Source of the DNA: Legionella cherrii
GTDB lineage: Bacteria; Pseudomonadota; Gammaproteobacteria; Legionellales; Legionellaceae
Direction of reading: 5' to 3'
DNA: 64,000 nt
Assembly (NCBI RefSeq): GCF_900635815.1
Contig: NZ_LR134173.1
Location: 1,143,501 to 1,207,500 of the forward strand
Part shown: piece after piece, positions 44,682 to 53,109 of the stretch
Numbering within the stretch: the first letter of the stretch is position 1
How the letters are laid out: each line of letters starts with the position of its first letter
Notes under the pieces: generated by a model
What the model was told of the DNA's origin: nothing
Database searches by the model: none
What the model saw: the letters and a program-made list of their open reading frames with translations, nothing else
Position numbers and translations under genes: made by a program

Positions 44682-45015
44682 GTAAAAATTGCGCAAAAAA
44701 TAAACGGACCTGAGCTCGGTAGTCTATTCTTTTACATATGGGTGGTGATTTTCCGACTGAACCATTTAATAACTGCAAGTTGGGAGGTTGTTTTGGAGCG
44801 TGTTGTGCAAGCCTATGTGATGAATAGGAAGCCTTAAGCGCTACATAGATCTCCACAGTGAATAAAGTAAGGGCTCAGGATCCGGAGAGCCTTCGCCCGT
44901 ATAACAATACCCCTTTTAAATGATTGAAATTTATACTCTTTGATTAAATATTGTTCTTGGCTTATACTTAACCTAGTCATAATTAGATTTTATGAGTAAG
45001 AGTCAGGAGGGTATT
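44682..45015 (+). other. Intergenic region containing a strong promoter (44940-44968)
   Basis: No gene is evident in the first 250 nt. Near the end a good promoter faces the 45016 gene: TTGATT (44940-44945), a 17-nt spacer, and TATACT (44963-44968). The ribosome site AGGAGG lies at 45004-45010 in front of ATG 45016. Confidence 0.6.
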
Positions 45016-45255
45016 ATGAAAAAACTAATTATTTCAGCAGTCTTAATTACCCCTCTCTTTTTAATTTCGTTTCCTGCCCCTGCAGCTCTATCCCCTGCTC
45101 TTGAAAATCCAGCACTAAGGACAGATGCCTCAGTCGTTAATAATAATTTACCCACCGCAGGAACAAAGTATGCCTATTGGCATCGATGGCATCATTGGCA
45201 CAGGTGGCATCATTGGCATCGATGGCATCGTTGGCATCATTGGCATTATTACTAA
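45016..45255 (+). CDS. Small exported protein with Trp-His-X tandem repeats
   Basis: The start is ATG 45016, with AGGAGG upstream (79 residues). A signal peptide (about 1-23, ending APA) precedes a short linker and then eight tandem Trp-His-X triplets (X = Arg, His or Tyr), ending in Tyr-Tyr. About a third of the mature protein is His. The Trp/His tail may bind metals (Ni, Zn or Cu) or insert in membranes. The gene is followed 44 nt later by a small lipoprotein, probably cotranscribed. I know no named family. Confidence 0.72.
   Translation: MKKLIISAVLITPLFLISFPAPAALSPALENPALRTDASVVNNNLPTAGTKYAYWHRWHHWHRWHHWHRWHRWHHWHYY
45178..45249 (+). repeat. Eight tandem 9-nt units within the WHX gene
   Basis: The unit is TGGCATCRT with small changes; one copy reads TGGCACAGG. 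In-frame 9-nt units can expand or contract by slippage without breaking the frame, so copy number may differ between strains. Confidence 0.85.
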
Positions 45256-45299
45256 TTTTTAAGATAAATCGCTTAAGAATTAACTAAAAGGAAGGGATT

Positions 45300-45545
45300 A
45301 TGAACAGATTAATGCTTGCTTTAATGATGTTAGGCACCATGTTCTTGGTAACAAGTTGCGTTACAGAGCGTGTTTACTATACTCCCACTTATACTCCTGC
45401 ATATGCCTATTCCGTTGGGTATTATCATACCAGTCCTTTCTGGGATATTGATTATTACAATGACAGTGACGCTTATTACTATGGCTATAACGATTTGGGA
45501 GATGTAGGTTACTGGGGTATGTATGATTCTTATCAAGTTTATTAG
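45300..45545 (+). CDS. Small Tyr-rich lipoprotein
   Basis: An 81-residue protein with a lipobox LVTSC at about residues 16-20, so the mature protein begins at Cys20. The remainder is strikingly Tyr-rich (YYTPTYTPAYAYSVGYY) with Asp/Gly turns and no catalytic motif. It lies 44 nt after the WHX-repeat gene and shares its likely transcript. Function unknown; an envelope partner of the WHX protein is possible. Confidence 0.7.
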   Translation: MNRLMLALMMLGTMFLVTSCVTERVYYTPTYTPAYAYSVGYYHTSPFWDIDYYNDSDAYYYGYNDLGDVGYWGMYDSYQVY

Positions 45546-45554
45546 GCTGAAGGC

Positions 45555-45579
45555 AGATCCTCGTGTGAAGCGAGGATCT
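45555..45579. terminator. Hairpin between the lipoprotein and efp genes
   Basis: AGATCCTCG (45555-45563) pairs with CGAGGATCT (45571-45579) around a 7-nt loop, between convergent genes. A T run at 45597-45602 is a little too far for a classical terminator on the plus strand. Confidence 0.6.
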
Positions 45580-45603
45580 ATAAACCGCATAGGAATTTTT
45601 TAA

Positions 45604-46173
45604 TTATTCTTTAGCACGAGATACGTATTCACCTTTACGGGTATCTACTTTAATTAACTCGCCAGTTTGAACGAATAAGGGGACGCGGACTACGGCTCCT
45701 GTTTCTAAAATGGCTGGTTTGCCACCACCTCCAGAGGTATCGCCTTTTAATCCAGGATCGGTTTCAGTAATTTCCAAAATCACAAAGTTTGGAGGCGTAA
45801 CCTGTATTGGCTCATTATTCCACAGCGTCACGATGCAAATATCTTGTTCTTTTAACCATTGTGCTGCATCAGCAAGTACTTCTTTACCTAAAGCATATTG
45901 TTCAAAATTATCAGGAACCATAAAATGCCATTGTTCCCCATCATTATATAAATATTGCATTTCTACATCGGCAACATCAGCTGAAGGTAATGTGTCTCCC
46001 GATTTGAAAGTACGCTCTACAACTCGTCCCGTTTTCAAGTTACGAATTTTAATGCGAGTAAAGGCCTGTCCTTTTCCGGGTTTTACAAACTCACAATCGA
46101 GAATGGTACATGGGGCGTCATCAACCATTACTTTTAAGCCGTTTTTAAATTCATTGGTGCTATAAATTGCCAT
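45604..46173 (-). CDS. efp: Elongation factor P
   Basis: A 189-residue EF-P from ATG 46173; longer readings add a leader absent from the family. The N-terminal KOW-like domain has [11 protein letters not shown] with Lys34 as the lysylation site, followed by the two OB domains ([28 protein letters not shown] block as [18 protein letters not shown]). EF-P relieves ribosome stalling on polyproline. Modification by EpmB-type beta-lysylation is supported because epmB is divergently transcribed next to it. Confidence 0.97.
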   Translation of the reverse strand: MAIYSTNEFKNGLKVMVDDAPCTILDCEFVKPGKGQAFTRIKIRNLKTGRVVERTFKSGDTLPSADVADVEMQYLYNDGEQWHFMVPDNFEQYALGKEVLADAAQWLKEQDICIVTLWNNEPIQVTPPNFVILEITETDPGLKGDTSGGGGKPAILETGAVVRVPLFVQTGELIKVDTRKGEYVSRAKE

Positions 46174-46244
46174 TAGTACTCCAGAGTTGAGATTTTGTTT
46201 GGTTTTAGTTAAAGTTCGCACAGTTTATCAATTCTGTGTAATTA

Positions 46245-47228
46245 ATGCGAGATACCTCTTTAAGTTGGCAAAAAAAATTGGCGCAAGGTTTTGCTTCAGT
46301 TAACGAACTATTAGCATTTCTTGAATTGCCCTTATCGACTGGGAATGTACATGCCGAAAAGCAATTTCCCAGTCGTGTGCCTCTGGGATTTGCTGCGCGC
46401 ATGCAAAAAGGAAATCCTCATGATCCTCTATTACTCCAGGTCTTAGCTACGGAAAATGAATTAACCGTAAGTGAAGAATACAGTCTGGATCCTTTAGAAG
46501 AACTGAACAGTAATCCAATTCGCGGATTAATACATAAGTATTATGGTCGGGTTTTATTAACGGTAACTGGTGTTTGCGCTGTGAATTGTCGTTATTGTTT
46601 TCGCAGACATTTTCCTTATCAAGACAACAACCCTGGCCGGAATGGGTTTAAAGCGATTTGTGACTATATTGCCCAAGATCCGAGTATTACTGAGGTGATT
46701 TTAAGTGGCGGCGATCCTTTATTGGCGTCTGATTTGGTTTTAACCGAGCTAATAAAACAATTAGAGGAAATTCCCCATCTGCATACGTTACGAATCCATA
46801 CCCGAATTCCAATTGTGTTTCCTGAGCGAATTGATCAGGGATTGCTTGCATTATTAAAAAATACACGATTTAACAAAGTGATTGTCCTGCATTGTAACCA
46901 CGCACAAGAGTTAGATGATTCGGTACTCCAGGTGCTTCAGAAATTACAGCATATTGGATGTTATTTGCTAAACCAATCGGTATTACTCGCAGGAATCAAT
47001 GACGATGCTGGTATTTTAGCTGATTTAAGCCAAAAATTATTTGCTTATGGTGTCTTACCTTATTATTTACACAAATTGGATAAGGTAAGAGGAGCGGCTC
47101 ATTTTGATTTAACTTTTGATGCAGTACAATCCCTTTATCAGCAATTACAAAATCGCTTACCAGGATATTTATTGCCGCGATTAGTTTGTGAAGAGCCTGG
47201 AAAGCTGAGTAAAACACTCCTTATCTAA
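46245..47228 (+). CDS. epmB: EF-P beta-lysine aminomutase
   Basis: A 327-residue radical-SAM aminomutase. The Fe-S cluster motif is CAVNCRYCFRR (CxxxCxxC); SGGDPLLASD and the PLP lysine region near the C-terminus (YLHKLDKVRGAAHFD) match lysine 2,3-aminomutase-type EpmB. It converts lysine to beta-lysine for EpmA to attach to EF-P Lys34. It is divergent from efp, separated by 71 nt containing both promoters. EpmA is not in the window. Confidence 0.95.
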   Translation: MRDTSLSWQKKLAQGFASVNELLAFLELPLSTGNVHAEKQFPSRVPLGFAARMQKGNPHDPLLLQVLATENELTVSEEYSLDPLEELNSNPIRGLIHKYYGRVLLTVTGVCAVNCRYCFRRHFPYQDNNPGRNGFKAICDYIAQDPSITEVILSGGDPLLASDLVLTELIKQLEEIPHLHTLRIHTRIPIVFPERIDQGLLALLKNTRFNKVIVLHCNHAQELDDSVLQVLQKLQHIGCYLLNQSVLLAGINDDAGILADLSQKLFAYGVLPYYLHKLDKVRGAAHFDLTFDAVQSLYQQLQNRLPGYLLPRLVCEEPGKLSKTLLI

Positions 47229-47291
47229 GAGATGCTTCAGTTTCAGCATATAGGGTTAAGATTGATAAAAGACATTTTTAAGAGATAAAGA

Positions 47292-48191
47292 ATGAAAAAC
47301 TTACCTGTGTTAACCCCGGGGGATTCGATAGAAATCATTGCCCCTTCATCTCGGAGTACTGATCATCAATTATCCGCGTTGAAAGAATTATTGGAGTCTT
47401 GGGGATTAAACTGTATTGTTCAGGAAGATATTTTTGCTCGAGATTTACTCTGTGCCAATACAGATGAAATGCGGTTCAAGCATCTAAAAAATGCCCTTTT
47501 AAATCCTAAAACAAAAGCGGTCATTTGTGTGCGGGGTGGTTATGGTTCCACACGTTTAATACCGAAGTTAGCAGCGGTTCATCCTCCAGAAACAGTCAAA
47601 ATATTTATTGGCATAAGTGACATCACTTGCCTTCATCTCTATTTGCAGCAACATTGGAATTGGCCAACAATACATGGTGCTGCAGCACCTGATAAATTTT
47701 CCAAGGAATCGATTGTTTCGGTACGTTCGATTTTGTTTGGTGATGCCCCCATTCCGTTCAATGATTTAACCCCGCTGAACATCCATGCCCAAAAGGAGCG
47801 GTTGATCAAATCTCAGGTAACTGGTGGTAATTTGGCAATGATACAATCAGGGATTGGAACCTGCTGGCAAATCGATGGACGAGAAAAAATTATACTACTT
47901 GAAGAAATCGGTGAGCGAGGATATCGTGTGGATCGTATGCTGGAACATTTAAAGCAAGCCAATATTTTTACCCATGCTGCTGCGATTCTATTAGGTGATT
48001 TTCTCGATGGTCTTGAACCCAACGGGACTTCTTTGATTGAGCCGGTCTTACAGCGTTTTGCTGAAAGCTGTGCGATTCCAGTATTACGAATCGCGGGAAT
48101 CGGTCATGGGTCCATTAATTATCCCATTCCTTTGGGAACTGAGGTCCATTTGCAATTGGGGGCTCATCCGCAATTAACGTGTTTTCGATGA
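47292..48191 (+). CDS. LD-carboxypeptidase (S66 peptidase, LdcA-like)
   Basis: A 299-residue S66 peptidase. The nucleophile block is GISDITCLH (Ser), the Glu block is LEEIGERGYRVDRML, and the His block is GIGHGSINYPIPLG. VRGGYGSTRLIP is the typical strand and turn before the nucleophile. It trims the terminal D-alanine from tetrapeptides during cell-wall recycling. Possibly a recycling partner for the AmgK/MurU pair 9 kb away. Confidence 0.93.
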   Translation: MKNLPVLTPGDSIEIIAPSSRSTDHQLSALKELLESWGLNCIVQEDIFARDLLCANTDEMRFKHLKNALLNPKTKAVICVRGGYGSTRLIPKLAAVHPPETVKIFIGISDITCLHLYLQQHWNWPTIHGAAAPDKFSKESIVSVRSILFGDAPIPFNDLTPLNIHAQKERLIKSQVTGGNLAMIQSGIGTCWQIDGREKIILLEEIGERGYRVDRMLEHLKQANIFTHAAAILLGDFLDGLEPNGTSLIEPVLQRFAESCAIPVLRIAGIGHGSINYPIPLGTEVHLQLGAHPQLTCFR

Positions 48192-48224
48192 CAGTGACTG
48201 CAAGAAAGTCTTTTATTGGTTAAG

Positions 48225-48302
48225 AATCCCCTCTCCCACAAGTGGGAGAGGGGCAGGGGTGAGGGTTCCTTAGTTAAAACTAATATCCTTATCCGCCCTG
48301 GC
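48225..48302. repeat. Dispersed CCCTCTCCC-type repeat
   Basis: CCCCTCTCCCA and GTGGGAGAGGGG form a perfect hairpin, followed by GGGTGAGGGTT and, at the right end, TCCGCCCTGG. Same family as 25230 and 36750. It lies between convergent genes. Confidence 0.62.
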
Positions 48303-48307
48303 TCCAG

Positions 48308-49534
48308 CTAAACACGCAATATTTGTCTGTACACCGGTGCGATACACTCCATTTCTGAACCGAGATTTTTTAATAAGCTTTGTGTTGCAGTCAATTTGGC
48401 ATCGACAATATCATCTGTTTCATAATGGTCATTATGATGCAAGATAAGTTGCTTTGATTTTGTTAAATGGGCAAATTCACTTATTTGCCTAGGGCATGAA
48501 TGCCCCCACGATACACGTCCGGCATCGTATTCTTCATCTGTGAACGCGCAATCTACAATTAAAATATCTGAATTCGTCGTAAACTCAATAAGTTTTTGTA
48601 CAAAATCAGCGTCATATAAGGGATATGATTTATCATATAACTCATTATCAGTGATATAGCTTATGATTTTATTATTATATTGAATTTTATACCCATATGT
48701 GACACATGGATGCTGAAGTGCGATGGTTGAAATGGTGATATTACCTATTTCAAAATTTTGTTCTACCACTAAATCATGATAGGAAATTGTCGAGGGTAAA
48801 TTATCTATCTTAACGGGAAAATAGGTCCCATCCATGAGTCCCGAGAGTAACTTATGAACGCTTTTTACTCCTTGTGGAGGACCATAAAAACGAAACTGAT
48901 TTCCAGGATGATACAACGGCTTAAAAAAAGTTAATCCATGGATATGATCCCAGTGTTCGTGGGTAATGAAGATATCTGCTTCAATTTGATTTTGCTTTTT
49001 AGTGATTAAGTCATTTCCTAAAGGGATTATTCCTGATCCTGCGTCCAGTATAAAAGTTCGTTCATTGACAAAATTTAATGTGATACAGGAAGTGTGCCCA
49101 CCATATTTAACAAAATCTTTTCCTGGTGCTGGAAATGCACCCGTTACACCCCAAAATTCAATATCTATCTTGTCTTCAATAATACGGTTAAGCTGAGCAG
49201 TAAATAATTCAATGAGGTTTGTTTGATAAATACAGCCATGTGCACCCAATTGATAAGGGCTAATGTTTTTTTTGCTGGCATCTAAAGATAAAATGATGGT
49301 TTTATAGGATGTTGATTGAGACAGTTTTTTAATCTGTTCCGCTGAGAGATATTGATCGATTAATACATAATCCGGTTTGAGTTGATTCACTTGAATGAAC
49401 GCATTAGCCATATTATCGGTCGAGAAAGTGATATATCCTGATCGTTTTAATTCTTTGGTAATCAACTCAATTTGATTCGAATCTTGATGCACCAGATAAA
49501 TAGATATTGGTTTCTGCTGAGTATGAATTTCCAT
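48308..49534 (-). CDS. Receiver-like domain fused to metallo-beta-lactamase-fold hydrolase
   Basis: A 408-residue two-domain protein. Residues about 9-125 look like a response-regulator receiver: VHQDSN (Asp18), YVLIDQYLS with Asp60 at the phosphorylation position, and IILSLDASKK with Ser83 and a Lys. Residues about 135-408 are an MBL-fold hydrolase with GGHTSCITL, ITHEHWDHIHGL (HxHxDH) and later metal ligands in the IVDCAFTDEEY and LHHNDHY segments. MBL hydrolases of this type include cyclic-nucleotide phosphodiesterases. I infer phosphorylation-controlled hydrolysis, possibly of a signalling molecule. No kinase gene is adjacent. Confidence 0.82.
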   Translation of the reverse strand: MEIHTQQKPISIYLVHQDSNQIELITKELKRSGYITFSTDNMANAFIQVNQLKPDYVLIDQYLSAEQIKKLSQSTSYKTIILSLDASKKNISPYQLGAHGCIYQTNLIELFTAQLNRIIEDKIDIEFWGVTGAFPAPGKDFVKYGGHTSCITLNFVNERTFILDAGSGIIPLGNDLITKKQNQIEADIFITHEHWDHIHGLTFFKPLYHPGNQFRFYGPPQGVKSVHKLLSGLMDGTYFPVKIDNLPSTISYHDLVVEQNFEIGNITISTIALQHPCVTYGYKIQYNNKIISYITDNELYDKSYPLYDADFVQKLIEFTTNSDILIVDCAFTDEEYDAGRVSWGHSCPRQISEFAHLTKSKQLILHHNDHYETDDIVDAKLTATQSLLKNLGSEMECIAPVYRQILRV

Positions 49535-49640
49535 ATTCTGACTCGATTCCAGCGGTTAACAGTATCTATAATTATGGCACATAAGTTAAGAATGGCTTGA
49601 ACACTCTTCGACAGAAGGCTAATGTGATGGTTCATTCCGG

Positions 49641-51725
49641 CTAAATTGAACTCTCCTCGTCTTGATAGAGTTTAATTAGTTTTTCCTGCGCACTATTATT
49701 ACCTTGGTGTATGGGTTTATAACTCCCATCACTTTGCATCTCCCAGGTATTACTGTTGTCTTTAAGATAATTCTTAATAATTTCCTGTTTGATGCGCTTT
49801 TTACAGCGTTCATCAAGAATAGGAAACATAATTTCAATGCGATGGTATAAATTTCTTTCCATCAAGTCAGCACTAGAGCAAAAATAATATTCTTCTTCTT
49901 GGACACGAAAGTAAAATACTCGATGATGTTCCAAGAATCGTCCGATATAAGAAAGTACCCTTATGTTTTCTGAAATGCCTGGTATTCCAGGTTTCAGACA
50001 ACATACCCCGCGCACCAGCAAATTGACTTTAACCCCTGCTTGAGATGCTTTATATAAAGCTTGAATGATGGTTTTATCGGCTAAGCCATTTACTTTGAGG
50101 AGAATTTCCGTGTCTCCTTTTTTTAAAGCCGCTGCAGTGCATTGTTCAATGTATTGCAACAGCGTTTTTTGTAAGGTAAAGGGTGAATGGCTTATCGCCT
50201 TAAGTTTAACTGCTTTACCAAGTCCGGTTAATTGTTGAAAAATAATTTGAATATCTGAAGTAATTGTTGGTTCACACGTTAATAAACCGAAGTCGGTATA
50301 ACGTTTTGCAGTGTACTCATGGTAATTTCCAGTACTTAAATGGACGTAACGCTTTAGTTTCCCGTGCGCCCTACGAACAACAAGAGTCATTTTGGCATGG
50401 GTTTTATACCCTACAACCCCATAAAGCACCAGAATTCCTGCAGCATGTAAACGATTTGCTAATTTCAGATTGGATTCTTCATCAAAACGAGCCCGCAATT
50501 CAATCACGGCAGTCACTTCTTTACCTGAGTGGGCGGCATCAACCAAAGCATCCACCATCACTGATTCGGAGCGAGTACGATACAAAGTCTGGCTAATTGC
50601 CAATACATTGGGATCACTGGCTGCCTGTCTTACAAAATCAATGACTACTTCAAAGCTTTGATAGGGGTGGTGCAGCAGAATATCTTCTTCATCAAGCACA
50701 TTGAATAAATTCCGTTCAGACTTAGGAAATTGAGGATATTGGGCTGTGAAAGGCGGGTAATTTAAATCAGGTCTATCAATACTGTTAATGGCAGTTAAAT
50801 GACGTTGTATATTAACGGGGCCATCACAATAATAAGTATCTTCGTGGCGGAGATGATATTTTTGCAATAAAAAATCAACAATTTTGTCTGGACAATTTTT
50901 TTCGATTTCAAGGCGAACTACATGGCCATAGTGGCGAGAGAAAATCTCTCGTTGTAGTGCTTTGGCTAAATCATCAATTTCTTCTTCTCGCAAGAACAAA
51001 TCACTGTTTCGAGTCAGGCGAAAAGAATAGCATCCACTAATTTCCATGCCAGGGAATAAACTGTTGACATGCGTCGTAATAATCGAGGAGAGATGAACAA
51101 AATAATGCGCATCTCCGCATAGCTCAGAGGGTAAGTGAATGATCCTGGGAATCGATCTTGGTGCATGAACCACTGCATAATTAATGTTTCGGTCAAAAGC
51201 GTCTTTGCCACTTAATGAAATAATAAAGTTTAAACTTTTGTTAATCAGCTGTGGTAAAGGATGTGCCAAATCCAGCGCTATGGGACTGATTACAGGTTGA
51301 ATCTCGTGCTTAAAGTAGTGTTTTGCCCATAAATGAATGTCATCAGTCCATTGCTCGGTCTCGAGGAAAAAAATTTTTTCTTTGCTTAAAGCCGGAAGGA
51401 GTTGTTTATTAAATATTGAGTAGAGTTGGTCGATCAATTTATGTGTTTTTTGGCTGATTTGGCTAAATGCTTCTTCAGGACGAAGCCCATCAATAGTCAA
51501 TTTTCCTGAGGACATGGCAATTTTTTCTTTAAGACCTGCAACCCGTATTTCAAAAAATTCATCAAGATTGCTACTACAAATGCTAAGAAAACGCATTCTT
51601 TCAAGCAACGGAACGCGTTCATCATTGGCCAACATGAGAACTCTCTGATTAAATGCAATAATCGAAAATTCTCGATTAATATAATATTCTGGATTATCCA
51701 ACCCTATTTCCAAGAGTAACTCCAT
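49641..51725 (-). CDS. ppk1: Polyphosphate kinase 1
   Basis: A 694-residue PPK1 matching the family in length. The N-terminal YINREFSIIAFNQRVL, the middle RFDEESNLKLANRLHAAG and the phospho-His region GYKTHAKMTLVVRR, followed by YVHLSTGNYHEYTAKRYTDFGLLT, are all typical. It reversibly makes polyphosphate from ATP. GGGG lies upstream of the ATG. No ppx gene is adjacent. Confidence 0.96.
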   Translation of the reverse strand: MELLLEIGLDNPEYYINREFSIIAFNQRVLMLANDERVPLLERMRFLSICSSNLDEFFEIRVAGLKEKIAMSSGKLTIDGLRPEEAFSQISQKTHKLIDQLYSIFNKQLLPALSKEKIFFLETEQWTDDIHLWAKHYFKHEIQPVISPIALDLAHPLPQLINKSLNFIISLSGKDAFDRNINYAVVHAPRSIPRIIHLPSELCGDAHYFVHLSSIITTHVNSLFPGMEISGCYSFRLTRNSDLFLREEEIDDLAKALQREIFSRHYGHVVRLEIEKNCPDKIVDFLLQKYHLRHEDTYYCDGPVNIQRHLTAINSIDRPDLNYPPFTAQYPQFPKSERNLFNVLDEEDILLHHPYQSFEVVIDFVRQAASDPNVLAISQTLYRTRSESVMVDALVDAAHSGKEVTAVIELRARFDEESNLKLANRLHAAGILVLYGVVGYKTHAKMTLVVRRAHGKLKRYVHLSTGNYHEYTAKRYTDFGLLTCEPTITSDIQIIFQQLTGLGKAVKLKAISHSPFTLQKTLLQYIEQCTAAALKKGDTEILLKVNGLADKTIIQALYKASQAGVKVNLLVRGVCCLKPGIPGISENIRVLSYIGRFLEHHRVFYFRVQEEEYYFCSSADLMERNLYHRIEIMFPILDERCKKRIKQEIIKNYLKDNSNTWEMQSDGSYKPIHQGNNSAQEKLIKLYQDEESSI

Positions 51726-51895
51726 TTTTTTTACCCCGTCACCACGCTCAACGATAAGTCAAGTAGGGCATCTGCTCGCAACTCTGACTTTTCCCCTAAA
51801 GCATTCAAAATGTGGTGCATATTAATTTTCAACATCATAACATAGACATGGTATTTGCTATGCTACTATTCTTGTGATCTTACATCTCACTTTAC

Positions 51896-52429
51896 TCAAC
51901 GAACCAGAAAAAAACAAACCACGATAAAGCCTATAAACCCATAAAAGGGTGATAAATTCCAAAAAGTTAAAGCGAGAAAAAAAATAAAACAACATAGTGC
52001 AATGGGAATAGAAAAATACATACCTACAACTCCCTGAGCAACAGAGTAGCTGGCTGCTGCGAGCAAAGCTAACGCACCATACTGGACGCCAATCATTATC
52101 TTACGCATTCCAGGACCATTATGACTGGTCAGCCAATGATATCCAGCGAGAGCCATCAATAATCCTGGCAAATTAAGGCTAAGCACGGCAAGCAATAAAC
52201 CTGTAATTCCAGCAGCTTTATACCCTATGAGCGCTGATAATTTAACACCGGTTAATCCTGGAAAAATAAAACTTGAACCCACCATAGCAATAAATTCTTC
52301 CTGTCCTACCCAGTGCCGATAATCAACGGCCTCATATTCCAACAGTTTTAGCATGGAATTACCGCCTCCTAAGGAAATAAGGCCAATTTTTCCAAAGCTT
52401 AGGATAATTTCTAAAAGGGTTCTCAGCAT
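51896..52429 (-). CDS. Half-size chromate transporter (ChrA/CHR domain)
   Basis: A 177-residue inner-membrane protein with one CHR domain. FGKIGLISLGGGNSMLKLLEYEAV and FPGLTGVKLSALIGYKAAG are typical of the N-terminal half of chromate transporters. Full ChrA has two such domains or two adjacent short genes; only one is found here. Its ATG overlaps the upstream unknown gene by 7 nt, implying coupling. It could form a homodimer, or the partner may have been lost. Confidence 0.85.
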   Translation of the reverse strand: MLRTLLEIILSFGKIGLISLGGGNSMLKLLEYEAVDYRHWVGQEEFIAMVGSSFIFPGLTGVKLSALIGYKAAGITGLLLAVLSLNLPGLLMALAGYHWLTSHNGPGMRKIMIGVQYGALALLAAASYSVAQGVVGMYFSIPIALCCFIFFLALTFWNLSPFYGFIGFIVVCFFLVR

Positions 52430-53034
52430 AATTTTAATAAATTTTTCAGGAATGTTACATATTCGCAGGAAACAGGTTCATTCAGCAAGTGCTGGGAAAT
52501 GGTCTCTACTAAACGACGCGATTTTCCTTCGATGCATAAACTAAAATAAATTTTGTGAAGCACCTCAAGACGTGCGAGTTCGATTTTTATTGTGGGGGTA
52601 GTTGGAAATTTGTAGATAAAGGCTTCTTTTTTAACATAAACGCTGACCCCTTTCGTTTCAATATGAGGGATGATCTTTTGTAACTCCAAAGGTAGAGAAT
52701 GCTCCTGAAGCGGGTTAATAGTTATTTTTGCCCCATAACCGACAGCATGATTTGCATGTTCGAGTAAGGGCTTATAAAGCAACTGCTCATGGCGTTTTTT
52801 GATATTATAATTGCAGCCAGGTAGCAAATAATAATAATCTTCTTTATGTTTCTGCTTGTAATTTGCTAAATCAAGTAATGAACTGTCAATCGTATTGAGG
52901 ATGATTATCTCGCTATCCGGCCAAAAATAACGCATCTCCCATTTCAAATTTTCATCCTCTTTATCGACAAAAGTTGCCAGAGGCGCGCTTGCTTTTGGGG
53001 CAAATTCGAAATTCCAAACCAAACGTTGGTTCAT
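52423..53034 (-). CDS. Unknown soluble protein coupled to the chromate transporter
   Basis: The start is set at ATG 53034 (203 residues). I do not recognise it. No signal peptide or membrane segment; mixed alpha/beta character with Lys/Tyr-rich centre (YKQKHKEDYYYLLPGCNYN). The layout of alternating strands with acidic and basic residues, and an ETKGVSVYVKKE region, slightly recalls CYTH-type phosphate-binding proteins, but this is not secure. Translational overlap with the transporter suggests a joint function. Confidence 0.6.
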   Translation of the reverse strand: MNQRLVWNFEFAPKASAPLATFVDKEDENLKWEMRYFWPDSEIIILNTIDSSLLDLANYKQKHKEDYYYLLPGCNYNIKKRHEQLLYKPLLEHANHAVGYGAKITINPLQEHSLPLELQKIIPHIETKGVSVYVKKEAFIYKFPTTPTIKIELARLEVLHKIYFSLCIEGKSRRLVETISQHLLNEPVSCEYVTFLKNLLKLC

Positions 53035-53109
53035 AGTCAATTGCTACTCGCAAAATAAAGAGTATATACTACACCTTTATTATGCAAAGCAAGGGAAGGT
53101 ATTGATATT

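Noticed and set aside
45178..45249. CRISPR-like or intergenic tandem repeat
   Set aside because: Units are 9 nt, in frame and coding for WHX; no spacers or cas genes.
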